A DNA stretch of 64,000 nt from Pelomonas sp. Root1444 (GTDB lineage: Bacteria > Pseudomonadota > Gammaproteobacteria > Burkholderiales > Burkholderiaceae_C): NCBI RefSeq assembly GCF_001426885.1, contig NZ_LMFP01000029.1:41250-105249 (forward strand). The letters are read 5' to 3'. The position numbers were made by a program, and so were the translations under genes. Positions 28,501-37,482 of this stretch are shown here, in pieces; position 1 is the first letter of the stretch, and each line of letters starts with the position of its first letter. The notes beneath the pieces were generated by a model. That model was not told where the DNA came from. It did not search any database and saw nothing but the letters and a program-made list of their open reading frames with translations.

Positions 28501-28720
28501 CGTCGATGCCCTTGAGCTTCTGCTCGATGACCTGGGTGACGGTGTCCTCCAGCGTCTTGGCGGAGGCGCCGGGGTAGCTGGCGTTGATGGAGACCTGCGG
28601 CGGCGCGATGCTGGGGTACTGCGAGACCGGCAGCGTGCGGATGGACAGCGCGCCGGCCAGCATGACGACGATGGCCAGCACCCACGCGAAGATGGGGCGG
28701 TCGATGAAGAAGCGGGACAT
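25577..28720 (-). CDS. RND multidrug efflux transporter (AcrB/MexB-like, HAE1)
   Basis: A 1047-aa inner-membrane proton antiporter. It starts [17 protein letters not shown] and shows the HAE1 hallmarks [38 protein letters not shown] with the paired Asp of the proton relay in helix 4, and [15 protein letters not shown] in helix 10. Length and motif order are normal, with no breaks. Upstream is the membrane-fusion gene, which carries a frameshift; downstream is the outer-membrane factor. Likely substrates are hydrophobic drugs or organics, which cannot be narrowed here. Confidence 0.95.
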   Translation of the reverse strand: MSRFFIDRPIFAWVLAIVVMLAGALSIRTLPVSQYPSIAPPQVSINASYPGASAKTLEDTVTQVIEQKLKGIDGLTYMSSTSDSQGNASITLTFAAGTNPDTAQVQVQNKLAAATPLLPQEVQRQGVQVVKSTINFLMVVGFVSEDGKLSGTDLSDYVSTSVLDPLSRVEGVGEATLFGAQYAMRIWLNPNQLNQHGLTPADVTAAIQAQNAQVSAGQLGAAPANVGQQLNATVTAQSRLQTPEQFHNIVLKTAVDGATVHLRDVARVELGAESYATVSRYNGKPAAGLAVKLATGANALATAKAVEAELKRMEPFMPAGVKAVIPYDSTPFVEVSIHEVVKTLIEAVVLVFLVMYLFLQNFRATLIPTIAVPVVLLGTFGVMALAGFSINTLTMFGLVLAIGLLVDDAIVVVENVERVMTEEGLSPKEATRKSMGQITGALVGIALVLSAVFVPMAFFGGSTGVIYRQFSITIVSAMVLSVFVALVLTPALCATLLKPDHGPATRGFFGAFNRRFDSATTGYQGVVARMIRRWGRHLVVYGALVLGMAWLFLRLPTSFLPEEDQGILFSQIQLPAGATQTRTLDVVQRVENHFLTNEKDNVESVFAVTGFSFAGRGENMAIGFVKLKDWSERKSAAQKVQAIAGRAMGAFMQFRDASVFAFAPPAVLELGNASGFDIYLQDQGGVGREALVAARNQFLGTAAKDPTLVAVRPNGLEDAPQLRLDVDTAKAGALGISVADINGLLSTAWGGAYVNDFIDRGRVKKVYLQADATYRMQPEDLNSWRVRNASGQMVPFSAFGTAHWELGSPRLERYNGLPALEVLGQPAPGQSSGAAMKSVEAIVAQLPPGIGVSWTGLSYQERLTGDQAPMLYAISLLVVFLCLAALYESWSIPFSVMLVVPLGVIGALLAATARGLSNDVYFQVGLLTTIGLSAKNAILIVEFAKEQMEAGRDAVTATLESVRLRLRPILMTSLAFALGVLPLAIATGAGSGSQNAIGTGVLGGMLSATVLGIFFVPVFFIAVQRWFPKKTSPAPAPVAAPQALEGL

Positions 28721-28736
28721 GGTGCGGGGCTCCCGT

Positions 28737-29947
28737 TCAGCGTGCGGCGGTGGCCGACGCGGCGATGGCGGCGGGCGTGGCGGCAACCACGGGCGCGCCC
28801 GGGCGCAGGCGCTGCAGGCCGTCCACGATGAGCTGGTCACCGGCCTTCAGCCCACTGGTCACCAGCCACTGGCCGTTGACGACCGCGCCGGTCTGCAGCT
28901 GGCGGGGCTCGGCCTTGCCGTCCTTGCTGACGACCATGGCCGTCGCGTTTCCTCGCGCGTCTCGCGAGACTGCCGCCTGCGGCGCCAGCAGCGCCTCGGC
29001 CTGCACGCCGCTCTCACCTGGGCGCGCACGTACATGCCGGGCAGCAGCTGGCGCTTGGGGTTGGGGAACTGCGCACGCAGCGTCACGCTGCCGCTGGCCG
29101 GGTCCACCTGCAGCTCGCTGAACTGCAGCCTGCCTTCCAGCGCGTATGTGCTGCCGTCCTCCAGCAGCAGCTTCACGCGCGCGTGGCCGGCGGCGTCGCG
29201 CTGCAGGGTGCCGTCGGCCAGCTGGCGCTGCAGGCGCAGCAGCTCGGCGCTGGTCTGCGTCACGTCCACATAGATCGGGTCCAGCTGCTGCAGCGTGGCC
29301 ATCGCGCCGGCCTGGTTGGCCGTCACCAGCGCGCCGGGCGTCACCGCCGAGCGGCCGATGCGGCCGGCGATGGGTGCGGTCACGCGCGTGCGGTCCAGGT
29401 CGATCTGCGCCGTGCGCACGGCGGCGGTGGCGGCGGCGACGTCGGCCTGGGCCTGCTTCAGCGCGGCCTGCGTGTCGTCGCGCAGCTGCTTGCTGACGGC
29501 GTCGATGCCGGCCAGCTCGTCATAGCGGGCGGCCTTCAGCCTGGCGGTCGTCGCGTTGGCTTCGGTCTTGGCCAGCGTCGCCTTGGCACTGTCCAGCGCG
29601 GCCTGGTAGCTGGCGGGGTCGATCTGGTAGAGCAGCTGCCCGGCACCCACGTCGCTGCCCTCGGTGAAGGCGCGCGTCTTGACGATGCCCGTCACCTGCG
29701 GCCGCACCTCGGCGTTCTGGAAGGCCACCGTGCGGCCGGCCAGCTCGGCGGTCAGTTCCACGCGCTGCGGCTGCAGCGTCACGACGCCGACCTTGGCCGC
29801 CTGGGGTGCGCCGCCCGGCGCACCGGCGGGTTGGGATTCGGCGGGGCTGCAGGCGCTCAACGTGAACGCGGCGATGACCGCGACCACGAGGGTCAGCAGC
29901 GTGAATGCCGGCATGCCGAGCAGGGAGCGGGAGGGGAGCTTGGGCAT
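28737..29947 (-). pseudogene. RND membrane-fusion protein gene, frameshifted
   Basis: AcrA/MexA-type periplasmic adaptor. The first reading frame runs from ATG 29947 through a lipoprotein signal (lipobox LSAC), the lipoyl hairpin (VRPQVTGIVKTRAFTEG) and the beta-barrel up to LLPGMYVRAQV, then turns into an Arg-rich nonsense tail ending at 28859. The expected continuation, QAEALLAPQAAVSRD to the C-terminus, is found in the next frame (stop at 28737). One base is missing near 29014-29017, where GTGAGAGC would need to be GTG-GAG-AGC. The result is an adaptor lacking about 90 native C-terminal residues. A sequencing error is as likely as a real mutation. Confidence 0.85.
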
Positions 29948-29969
29948 GGGAAGCCTCGGGTTGTTTTAC

Positions 29970-30032
29970 TGAATGATCGTTCATTCTATTTTTCGCGACG
30001 CCAAAGGCAAGAAGAATCTGAATGGCCGTTCA
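29970..30032 (-). promoter_or_regulatory. Efflux operon promoter with two TetR-type operators
   Basis: Leftward promoter: -35 TTGCCT (30005-30010 complement), 16-base spacer, -10 TAGAAT (29983-29988 complement). Two near-identical palindromes flank it: TGAATGATCGTTCA (29970-29983), touching the -10, and TGAATGGCCGTTCA (30019-30032), just upstream of the -35. Both fit TGAATG-NN-CGTTCA. This is the expected arrangement for repression by the TetR protein encoded at the end of the operon. The promoter of the rightward nuclease gene should lie to the right in 30033-30207; I see no further motif there. Confidence 0.72.
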
Positions 30033-30207
30033 GTTTTGTAGGGTCATTCCGTTTGGAGGGCGGGGAGGGCGCCGCGCCTGAGGCCCCCGGCCGGCGGGCT
30101 GTTCCCCAGTTCAGCTTCAGGCAAACCCGACTGTGGCGGCGCAGTCACCCATCGGTCACGGTGCCTCGCTAGTCTGACGCCTCCGTAAAAAACCGAGAGG
30201 TGGCGTG

Positions 30208-31668
30208 ATGCGTCTTTGGGCTTGGATGGGAACCCTGGCGGCCGTGTCCGCCCTATCAGCGGCGCCTGCCGTGCAGGCGCAGACCGCGCTGACGAAGGGC
30301 GTGGCCGTGACCAGCCTGGCGGGTGCGGTCGGCACGACGCGCGACTTCACGCTGGTGGTGCCGTCCGGCGCCACGCAGCTCAGCTTCGCGCTCAGCGGCG
30401 GCTCGGGCGACGCCGACCTCTACGTGCGCCGCGGCGCTCAGGCCACCAGCAGCAGCAGCAACGACTGCGCCTCCGAGAGCGCCACCAACGCCGAGACCTG
30501 CAGCTTCGCCAGCCCGACCGCTGCCACGTACTACGTCCGCGTGCAGGCCTACCGCGCCTACAGCGGCGTCAGCCTCGTGGGCAACTACACCGCCGGCGGC
30601 GGCACGCCGGCCACCGTCACGCTGCAGCCCGGCGTGCCCGTCAGCGGCCAGGGCGCCGTGGCCGGCGCCTGGCTGCGCTTTCGGCTGGACGTGCCCTCCG
30701 GCGCCACCAACCTGACGGTGCGCACCAGCGGCGGCACCGGTGCAGCAGACCTCTACGTGCGTGCCGGCGCCGAGCCCAGCGCGTCGGCCTTCGACTGCCG
30801 CCCGCTCGTGGTCGGCAACGAGGAGACATGCACCTTCGCGCAACCGCAGGCGACGAGCTACTACATCGGCCTGTATGGCTACCAGGCCTTCGCCGGTGTC
30901 ACGCTGACGGCGTCGTTCACGCAGCCGCCGACGGGTGGCGCCACCTGGCCGGGCTTCGACGCCTACTACGTCAACGCCATCGGCAAGACCGGCGTGGCGC
31001 TGCGCAGCGCGCTCAACACGGCGGCCGCACACGGCCACGTGCGCATGAGCTACTCGGCCGTGTGGGACGCGCTGAAGTACACCGACGAAGACCCCGCCAA
31101 CACCGCCAACGTCATCCTGATCTACACCGGCCGTTCCCAGGCCAAGACGTACAACGCGTCCACCAATTCCAGCGACCCCGACGCCTGGAACCGCGAGCAT
31201 GTCTGGGCCAAGAGCCACGGCTTCCCCGACGAGGGGCAATGGGCGCACACCGACATCCACCACCTGCGCCCGGCCGACGTGTCCGTCAACAGCACGCGCG
31301 GCAACAAGGACTTCGACTGGGGCGGCAGCCCCATCGCCGAGGCGCCGGGCAACCTGACGGACGCCGACAGCTTCGAGCCGCGCGCCGCGGTGAAGGGCGA
31401 CGTCGCCCGCATGATGTTCTACATGGCCATCCGCTACGAGGGCAACGACGCAACAGGCGTGGGCAACCTGGAACTGGCCGACAACGTCGGCACCAGCGGC
31501 AACCTGTTCGGCAAGCGCTGCACGCTGGTCGCGTGGCACCGCGCCGATCCCGTCAGCGCCGACGAGATCCGCCGCCACGGCCGCATCGTCGAGCGGCAGG
31601 GGAACCGGAATCCGTTCGTGGACTATCCCGCGTGGGCGGAGGAGCTGTTTGCCTCCGGGTGTCCGTAA
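30208..31668 (+). CDS. Secreted endonuclease I-family nuclease with two PPC domains
   Basis: A 486-aa exported protein with signal peptide (cleavage near AVQA-Q). Two beta-sandwich PPC (pre-peptidase C-terminal) domains follow at about 30-125 and 135-240, each with GDADLYVR or GAADLYVR and a pair of cysteines. The C-terminal half is an endonuclease I domain with NREHVWAKSHGFP, HTDIHHLRPAD and RGNKDFDW, the His-Asn metal-finger catalytic site. PPC domains usually occur on secreted proteases; here they may bind surface or matrix. The ATG at 30208 follows GAGAGGTGG. Probable extracellular DNA degradation for nutrients or biofilm turnover. Confidence 0.88.
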   Translation: MRLWAWMGTLAAVSALSAAPAVQAQTALTKGVAVTSLAGAVGTTRDFTLVVPSGATQLSFALSGGSGDADLYVRRGAQATSSSSNDCASESATNAETCSFASPTAATYYVRVQAYRAYSGVSLVGNYTAGGGTPATVTLQPGVPVSGQGAVAGAWLRFRLDVPSGATNLTVRTSGGTGAADLYVRAGAEPSASAFDCRPLVVGNEETCTFAQPQATSYYIGLYGYQAFAGVTLTASFTQPPTGGATWPGFDAYYVNAIGKTGVALRSALNTAAAHGHVRMSYSAVWDALKYTDEDPANTANVILIYTGRSQAKTYNASTNSSDPDAWNREHVWAKSHGFPDEGQWAHTDIHHLRPADVSVNSTRGNKDFDWGGSPIAEAPGNLTDADSFEPRAAVKGDVARMMFYMAIRYEGNDATGVGNLELADNVGTSGNLFGKRCTLVAWHRADPVSADEIRRHGRIVERQGNRNPFVDYPAWAEELFASGCP

Positions 31669-31731
31669 GCCGTCGGGTTCAACGGCCGATGGACCCAATC
31701 CGCGGGCCGCCGGCTCGACGGGCGTGGCGGT

Positions 31732-32616
31732 TCAGATCCGCGTTGCCAAAAGAGCGGGGATCTCCGCCGGCAGCTCGCGCGCGAGGAAGCCCAGAGGGCC
31801 CATGCGGGCCGCCAGCCGTTCCCCCGCCCGGGCATGCAACGCCACGCCCCAGGCAAGCGCCTGCTCGACGGAGGCGCCGCGTGCCATGAGTCCGGCAACG
31901 AGGCCGGCCAGCACGTCGCCGGAGCCCGAGGTCGCCAGGCCAGGGTTGCCGCGAGCATGACGCCAGAGGCGACCATCCGGGGCGGCAAGCCAGGTGCAGG
32001 CGCCCTTGAGTGCCACCGCCGCGCCCCAACTGCTGGCGGCCATCCTGGCCCGTTCGCCGGGATCGGATTCGACGCCTTCCTTGTCCTCCCCGGTCAAGTA
32101 CGCCATCTCACCCGCGTGCGGCGTCATCCCCACATGTTGGCTGAAGGGCCATACGGTTTCCGACGGCTGGCGCACGACGTCCATCGCGGCGGCATCCAGA
32201 AGCACTGGCTGGCCGTTCAGCCGGCCCAACAGCGCCTCGACGAACCGAACCGTCGATGCCCCTGCGGCCATGCCAGGGCCCACCAGCACCGATGCCGTGT
32301 GCGCCAGGATCTCGTCGAGCCTTTCCACGCCGTCTTCACGCAGCCCACCGTCATCGTCCCCCGGCAGGCCGACCACCCTGGCCTCGGGGAGTTGCTGTGC
32401 GACCAGGAGTGCGACCGTCGCGGCCGTTCCCACCACGAGCTTTCCTGCACCGGCCCGCAAGGCGGCTTCCCCCGCCAGCACCGCGGCGCCCGGCACCTCC
32501 GCCGAGCCGGCGATCACCAGCACACGGCCGCGGGCCTCTTTGTCGTCGTCCTGCGAAGGTTGGGGAAGCGGCCAAGCCCTCAGCGCGGCATCGTCGAGCT
32601 CGATCGGGGCCGTCAT
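31732..32616 (-). CDS. nnrD: ADP-dependent NAD(P)H-hydrate dehydratase (NnrD domain only)
   Basis: A 294-aa ribokinase-fold enzyme that repairs hydrated NAD(P)H. The motifs GRVLVIAGSAEVPGAAVLA, MTPHAGEMAYL and NPGLATSGSGDVLAG match the carbohydrate-kinase-like half of bacterial Nnr. The epimerase half (NnrE/YjeF_N), fused to it in E. coli, is absent, so it must be encoded elsewhere. Start 32616 overlaps the stop of the histidine phosphatase gene (ATGA). The coupling to a phosphatase is unexplained. Confidence 0.87.
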   Translation of the reverse strand: MTAPIELDDAALRAWPLPQPSQDDDKEARGRVLVIAGSAEVPGAAVLAGEAALRAGAGKLVVGTAATVALLVAQQLPEARVVGLPGDDDGGLREDGVERLDEILAHTASVLVGPGMAAGASTVRFVEALLGRLNGQPVLLDAAAMDVVRQPSETVWPFSQHVGMTPHAGEMAYLTGEDKEGVESDPGERARMAASSWGAAVALKGACTWLAAPDGRLWRHARGNPGLATSGSGDVLAGLVAGLMARGASVEQALAWGVALHARAGERLAARMGPLGFLARELPAEIPALLATRI

Positions 32617-33392
32617 GGCTTGGCGGCAGCCGGCACATCCGGCTCGGCGGTGACCGGTGTGCCGCTCACTTCGAGCGGCACCACGAAGTTGGCCTTCTGC
32701 AGCTTGAGCTTGCCGTTGCGTCCAGCGGCCGCGTCGAAACCATAGAGCGTGACGCCGCAATTGGGCACGTCACCCTGGCGATCGATCGCGAGCACTTGCG
32801 TTTCGTCCAGACGCTCGATCAGGTAGCGCATGCAGTTCACGATCACCTGGTGCGCGATGACCATCACCCGCTCCCGGCGGTACTCGCGCGTCACGGTGTC
32901 GAGCAGGCTGCGCAGCCGCAGGATCACGTCGCACCAGCTTTCGCCGCCCGGAGGGCGGAAATAGAACTTGCCTACATGCCGCCGCTGCTCGAAGAGATCC
33001 GGGAAACGCTCGCGGATGCCACGGTGGGTGAGGCGGTCCAGCAGGCCGAACTCCTTCTCGCGCAGCCGCTCATCGACCACGGTGCTCACGTCTTCCAGTG
33101 AGAGCCGGCCAGCCTCGATGACATGCTGCATCGTTTGCCGTGCCCGGATGTAAGGGGAGCACAAGAAGACGTTGGGACGCGCCTCGGGCGCCAGGCTGCC
33201 GACCCAGCGGCCCAGCGCACAGGCTTGGTCCACGCCGAGCGCCGACAACGGCACGTCCATGTCGCGGTCGGCGATGTCGATGACCGGCACGCCGGCGGCC
33301 TCTGCAGCGTCCCTTGCGACGTTGCCCGCACTCTGACCGTGCCGGACGACCCAAAGCTGATCGGGCCACTTCTGGTTCTGCGGATCTGCCAT
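32613..33392 (-). CDS. Histidine phosphatase family protein (phosphoglycerate mutase-like)
   Basis: A 259-aa protein with the catalytic RHG motif (WVVRHGQSAGNVA), a conserved Arg in CSPYIRARQT, and the second catalytic His in VMVIAHQVIVN. Such enzymes remove phosphate from sugars, nucleotides or proteins; the substrate cannot be told. The start at 33392 (MADPQNQ) is chosen because the extra 14 residues to 33434 are not family-like. It is translationally coupled to nnrD and lies downstream of the LysR gene on the same strand with a 79-base gap. Confidence 0.82.
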   Translation of the reverse strand: MADPQNQKWPDQLWVVRHGQSAGNVARDAAEAAGVPVIDIADRDMDVPLSALGVDQACALGRWVGSLAPEARPNVFLCSPYIRARQTMQHVIEAGRLSLEDVSTVVDERLREKEFGLLDRLTHRGIRERFPDLFEQRRHVGKFYFRPPGGESWCDVILRLRSLLDTVTREYRRERVMVIAHQVIVNCMRYLIERLDETQVLAIDRQGDVPNCGVTLYGFDAAAGRNGKLKLQKANFVVPLEVSGTPVTAEPDVPAAAKP

Positions 33393-33471
33393 GCCTGGGC
33401 GTGGGCGAACGGCGTGCCTGGGGTGTTGCACCACCGCCCCTCAAACCGGCAAAAGGCGTCGCTGCGGCGAC

Positions 33472-34437
33472 CTACGCGATGGCGGTCGCCTGTCCTGCCA
33501 GGTTGCGGATCACTTCCATGAAGGCCTGCGCCGCGGTGCCGGGAGGCTCGCCTTGCAGCGTGATCAGGCCGTAGCCGGGCATGCGGTCAGGGACATCCGC
33601 GGCGATGCGCGTGAGGAGCCCGCGCCGCACATATTTCTCCACCAGCGCCGCGGGTTGTAGCGACAGCATGTCGGTGCTCTGCATCAGCTCCAGCGCGAAC
33701 AGGAACGATGGCGTTTCGACGATGCCCGAGGTGAGCGACAGGCCGGTGCTGCTGAAGATGTCTTCCGACACCTTGCGCAGCGCCGTGGACGGCGGATAAA
33801 GAATCCACGGCCAGCGCGACAGTTCCAGCAGCCCCGGTGCCTGCACGCCGCGCAGCGGATGGTGAACGCCGGCGGTGATCTGCAGTCCTTCACCGGCGAG
33901 TTCCTCGTACTGGAACTGGTCGCGTTGGGAGGCGTCGGTGAAACGGCCGACCATGACGTCGATCTTGCGTTCGGCCAGCCACAGGATCAGCTGGTCGCTG
34001 CTCTGCTCCAGCACCTTCACCACGAGAAGCGGACGCAGGCGCTGGAGCTCCGCGACCGCGGCAATCAGCAGGTGCGCCGCCGAACCCGAGATGGCGCCTA
34101 TCGTCAAATGGCCATGCCCGCCCTGCTTCAGGGTGCTGAACTCGTCGACGAACTTGCGGTGGCTGTCCAACGCGGCCTGGGCGTAACGCAAGGTGAACAG
34201 CCCGAGCTCATTGGGCCGCATGCCCCGCGGCAGGCGATCGAACAGGCGCGATGCCAGCATCTCCTCGATGTCCATGAGCACCTTGGTCGCCGCCGGCTGC
34301 GTGATGTGCATCTGCTCGGCCGTCAGTCGCAAGTTGCGCGTCCTTCCCAGGATGTCGAGGAACTGCAGGTGCCTGAAACGCAGTCGCGAAAGCTGCGCCG
34401 CGGCCAAGGGTTTCCCAGGGGGCTGGTCTGAACTCAT
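33472..34437 (-). CDS. LysR-family regulator (GbpR-like), likely controls the sugar-acid cluster
   Basis: A 321-aa LysR regulator with the helix-turn-helix in NLRLTAEQMHITQPAATKVL and a substrate-binding domain. That helix sequence is characteristic of the GbpR/galactose-regulator subgroup, which controls sugar and sugar-acid uptake genes. It is transcribed away from the TRAP/dehydratase operon, the usual place for a LysR activator of the divergent genes. In the 145-base gap, AGAACC (34510-34515) and GGTTCT (34546-34551) form an inverted repeat, not of standard LysR shape. Confidence 0.87.
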   Translation of the reverse strand: MSSDQPPGKPLAAAQLSRLRFRHLQFLDILGRTRNLRLTAEQMHITQPAATKVLMDIEEMLASRLFDRLPRGMRPNELGLFTLRYAQAALDSHRKFVDEFSTLKQGGHGHLTIGAISGSAAHLLIAAVAELQRLRPLLVVKVLEQSSDQLILWLAERKIDVMVGRFTDASQRDQFQYEELAGEGLQITAGVHHPLRGVQAPGLLELSRWPWILYPPSTALRKVSEDIFSSTGLSLTSGIVETPSFLFALELMQSTDMLSLQPAALVEKYVRRGLLTRIAADVPDRMPGYGLITLQGEPPGTAAQAFMEVIRNLAGQATAIA

Positions 34438-34582
34438 CAGCATTTGGAATGGATGCTAGCCAAAAAATTCAGTGGACCGGGGCGGGGTCCTCACCTAGCC
34501 TCCGGCTCCAAGAACCGCCCCGCAGAGGGTCGGCGGGTCGGCGCGAGGTTCTAGCGCGCCACTTCACATTCATGGAGACATC

Positions 34583-35602
34583 ATGCAAATCAGATCACTC
34601 GGCCTGGCCGCAGCACTGCTCGCCGCCCTGGCTGGCCCGGCAGCGGCGCAGATCAAAGAGCACACATTCAAGGTCGGCATAGGTCTCAGCGAAGACCATC
34701 CTCAGGCGAAGGCGCTGAAGTTCTTCGCTGAACAGCTGGCGGCCAAGAGCGGTGGCAAGCTGGTCGCGCGGGTCTACGCCAGCGGAGCGCTGGGCAACGA
34801 CATCAGCATGACTTCGGCGCTGCGGGGCGGCACCCTGGAGATGACGGTCCCCGACAGCTCCACGCTGGTGTCGCTGGTCAAGCCCTTCGGCGTGCTGAAC
34901 CTGCCTTTCACCTTCAACAACGAGAAGGAAGCCGATGCGGTGTTGGACGGCCCCTTCGGCCAGAAGCTGCTGGCCACGCTGCCCGACAAAGGCCTGATCG
35001 GCCTGGGCTTCTGGGAGAACGGCTTCCGCCACGTCACCAACTCGCGCCGCCCGGTGCAGCGCGCCGAAGACTTGAGCGGCCTGAAGCTTCGCGTCATCCA
35101 GAGCCCGCTGTTCCTGGACACCTTCAACGCCCTGGGCGCCAATGCCACGCCCATGCCCTTCACCGAGCTGTACACGGCGATGGAGCAGGGGGCGGTGGAT
35201 GGGCAGGAGAACCCCGCGGCCACCATCCTCGCCAGCAAGTTCTACGAGGTGCAGAAGCACATGGTGATGTCGCGGCACATGTACAGCGCCTGGGTGCTGT
35301 TGATGTCCAAGAAGACCTGGGACGGCCTGTCGGCGCAGGAGCAGAAGATCGTGCAGGACGCGGCGCGCGAAGCCACGCTGTTCGAGCGCAAGACCATCCG
35401 CGCGTTCTCCGAGACGGCCTTGGCCGACCTGAAGAAGGCCGGCATGCAGATCACCGACCTGCCGGCCGCCGAACAGGCCAAGATGCGCAGCAAGCTGCAG
35501 CCGGTGCTGGCCAAGTTCAGCAAGGAGTTCGGCGAGGACACGACCGCGGAACTCAATGGCGAACTGGCCAAGCTGCGTGGCGGCACGGCGGCCCCGAAGT
35601 AG
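34583..35602 (+). CDS. TRAP transporter substrate-binding protein (DctP type)
   Basis: A 339-aa periplasmic receptor with signal peptide (cleavage AAA-Q) and the DctP fold, including LKLRVIQSPLFLDTFNALGANATPMPFTELYTAMEQ-region residues (the conserved Arg that binds a carboxylate is in KLRVIQ) and the QGAVDGQENP motif. TRAP receptors of this type take up sugar acids such as galactonate, xylonate or gluconate. GGAGAC precedes the ATG. First gene of a five-gene operon with the dehydratases and the DctQM membrane subunits. Confidence 0.9.
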   Translation: MQIRSLGLAAALLAALAGPAAAQIKEHTFKVGIGLSEDHPQAKALKFFAEQLAAKSGGKLVARVYASGALGNDISMTSALRGGTLEMTVPDSSTLVSLVKPFGVLNLPFTFNNEKEADAVLDGPFGQKLLATLPDKGLIGLGFWENGFRHVTNSRRPVQRAEDLSGLKLRVIQSPLFLDTFNALGANATPMPFTELYTAMEQGAVDGQENPAATILASKFYEVQKHMVMSRHMYSAWVLLMSKKTWDGLSAQEQKIVQDAAREATLFERKTIRAFSETALADLKKAGMQITDLPAAEQAKMRSKLQPVLAKFSKEFGEDTTAELNGELAKLRGGTAAPK

Positions 35603-35671
35603 TTCGCGTCTCATGGCGGCGGTGCCGCCGCCGTCCATCCGCTTTCCTCTTCTCCGAAGACGACCACCCAA

Positions 35672-37453
35672 ATGGACCACCGATCCGGCCGGCACTTTCG
35701 CTCGCGCGAATGGTTCGCCGATGCCCAACGTTCCGACATGACGGCGCTCTATCTGGAGCGTTTCATGAACTACGGCCTGACGCCCGAAGAGCTGCGTTCG
35801 GGCCGGCCCATCATTGGCATCGCGCAGACGGGCAGCGACCTGTCGCCGTGCAACCGCATCCACCTCGACCTGGCGCGCCGCGTGCGCGACGGCATTCGCG
35901 ACGCCGGTGGCATTCCGATGGAATTCCCGGTGCACCCCATCTTCGAGAACTGCCGCCGCCCCACCGCCGCGCTCGACCGCAACCTGGCCTACCTGGGGCT
36001 GGTCGAGATCCTGTACGGCTACCCCATCGACGCGGTGGTGCTGACCACCGGCTGCGACAAGACCACGCCGGCCGGCGTCATGGCCGCCTGCACCGTGGAC
36101 ATACCGGCCATCGTGCTCTCGGGCGGGCCCATGCTCGACGGCTGGCATGGCGGCGAACTGGCGGGCTCGGGCACGGTGATCTGGCGCAGCCGCCGTCAAC
36201 TGGCGGCCGGCGAGATCGACGAGGAAGAGTTCCTGCAACGGGCCTGCAGCAGCGCGCCCTCGGCCGGGCACTGCAACACCATGGGCACGGCCTCGACCAT
36301 GAACGCGGTGGCCGAGGTGCTGGGCCTGTCCTTGCCGGGCTGCGCCGCCATCCCCGCGCCCTACCGCGAGCGCGGCCAGATGGCCTACGAGACCGGCCGG
36401 CGCATCGTCGGCATGGCCTTCGAGGACCTGCGGCCGTCGCGCATCCTCAGCCGCGAAAGCTTCCTGAATGCGCTGGCGCTCGTCACGTGCGCGGGCGGCT
36501 CCAGCAATGCGCAGGTGCACATCATGGCCATGGCCCGCCACGCCGGCGTGGAGCTGCGGCCGCAGGACTGGGCCGAACACGCGTACGACCTGCCGCTGTT
36601 GTTGAACATGCAGCCCGCCGGCCAGTTCCTCGGCGAGCGGTTCTTCCGCGCCGGCGGCGTGCCTGCGTTGATGTGGGAACTGCAGCAGGCCGGCCGCCTG
36701 CATGGCGACTGCGCCAGCGTCACCGGCCGGACCGTGGCGCAGAACATCGAGGGCCGCGAGGCCACCGACCGCGAGGTCATCCGGCCCTTTGACGCACCGC
36801 TGATGCATCAGGCGGGCTTCAAGGTGCTGAGCGGCAACCTGTTCGACTTCGGCATCCTCAAGACCTCGGCGATCTCGCAGCGCTTCCGCGAGCGCTACCT
36901 GAACCGCCCGGGCCACGAGGGCGTGTTCGACGTGCGGGCCGTCGTGTTCGATGGCGCCGACGACTACCACGCGCGCATCAACGACCCGACGCTCGGCATC
37001 GACGAGGGTTGCATCCTCGTGATGCGCGGCGCCGGGCCCATCGGCTGGCCGGGCTCGGCCGAGGTGGTGAACATGCAGCCGCCCGATGCGCTGATCCGGC
37101 GCGGCATCCAGGCGCTGCCCACGCTGGGTGACGGCCGCCAGTCGGGCACCGCCGACAGCCCCTCGATCCTGAACGTGTCGCCCGAAAGCGCAGTCGGGGG
37201 CGGCCTGAGCTGGCTGCAGACCGGCGACGTCATCCGCATCGACCTCCACGCCGGCCGCTGCGACGCGCTGGTGCCGGGCGACGAGATCGCGCGCCGACAG
37301 CGCGAGGTGCCACCCCCGCCCGTGCCGCCCAGCCAGACGCCGTGGGAAGAGCTGTACCGCAACCACACCGGCCAACTGGTGGATGGCGCCACGCTGGACT
37401 TCGCCCTGAAGTACCGGCGCATCGCCGAACGCACGCCGCGCCACAACCACTGA
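35672..37453 (+). CDS. IlvD/EDD-family sugar-acid dehydratase (arabinonate/xylonate-type)
   Basis: A 593-aa iron-sulfur dehydratase. The cluster cysteines are visible in DLSPCNRIH, TTGCDKTTPAG and SAGHCNTMGTAS. The N-terminus RSREWF followed by DMTALYLERFMNYGLT is that of pentonate dehydratases (L-arabinonate/D-xylonate, yielding 2-keto-3-deoxypentonate) rather than IlvD or Edd. The neighbouring FAH-family gene would act on the product. Substrate is inferred from subfamily and context; galactonate or fuconate are alternatives. Confidence 0.87.
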   Translation: MDHRSGRHFRSREWFADAQRSDMTALYLERFMNYGLTPEELRSGRPIIGIAQTGSDLSPCNRIHLDLARRVRDGIRDAGGIPMEFPVHPIFENCRRPTAALDRNLAYLGLVEILYGYPIDAVVLTTGCDKTTPAGVMAACTVDIPAIVLSGGPMLDGWHGGELAGSGTVIWRSRRQLAAGEIDEEEFLQRACSSAPSAGHCNTMGTASTMNAVAEVLGLSLPGCAAIPAPYRERGQMAYETGRRIVGMAFEDLRPSRILSRESFLNALALVTCAGGSSNAQVHIMAMARHAGVELRPQDWAEHAYDLPLLLNMQPAGQFLGERFFRAGGVPALMWELQQAGRLHGDCASVTGRTVAQNIEGREATDREVIRPFDAPLMHQAGFKVLSGNLFDFGILKTSAISQRFRERYLNRPGHEGVFDVRAVVFDGADDYHARINDPTLGIDEGCILVMRGAGPIGWPGSAEVVNMQPPDALIRRGIQALPTLGDGRQSGTADSPSILNVSPESAVGGGLSWLQTGDVIRIDLHAGRCDALVPGDEIARRQREVPPPPVPPSQTPWEELYRNHTGQLVDGATLDFALKYRRIAERTPRHNH

Positions 37454-37482
37454 GCCCGCTGACAAAGCCCGAGGACACCCCG

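Noticed and set aside
25508-28831. A 1107-codon open frame on the plus strand opposite the RND transporter gene
   Set aside because: It is antisense to a clear full-length RND gene and its translation is His/Gln/Arg/Gly-rich nonsense, a normal by-product of high G+C.
34510-34551. AGAACC...GGTTCT inverted repeat between LysR and the TRAP operon as the LysR operator
   Set aside because: The 30-base spacing and lack of a T-N11-A core do not fit LysR sites; it may be a chance hairpin.
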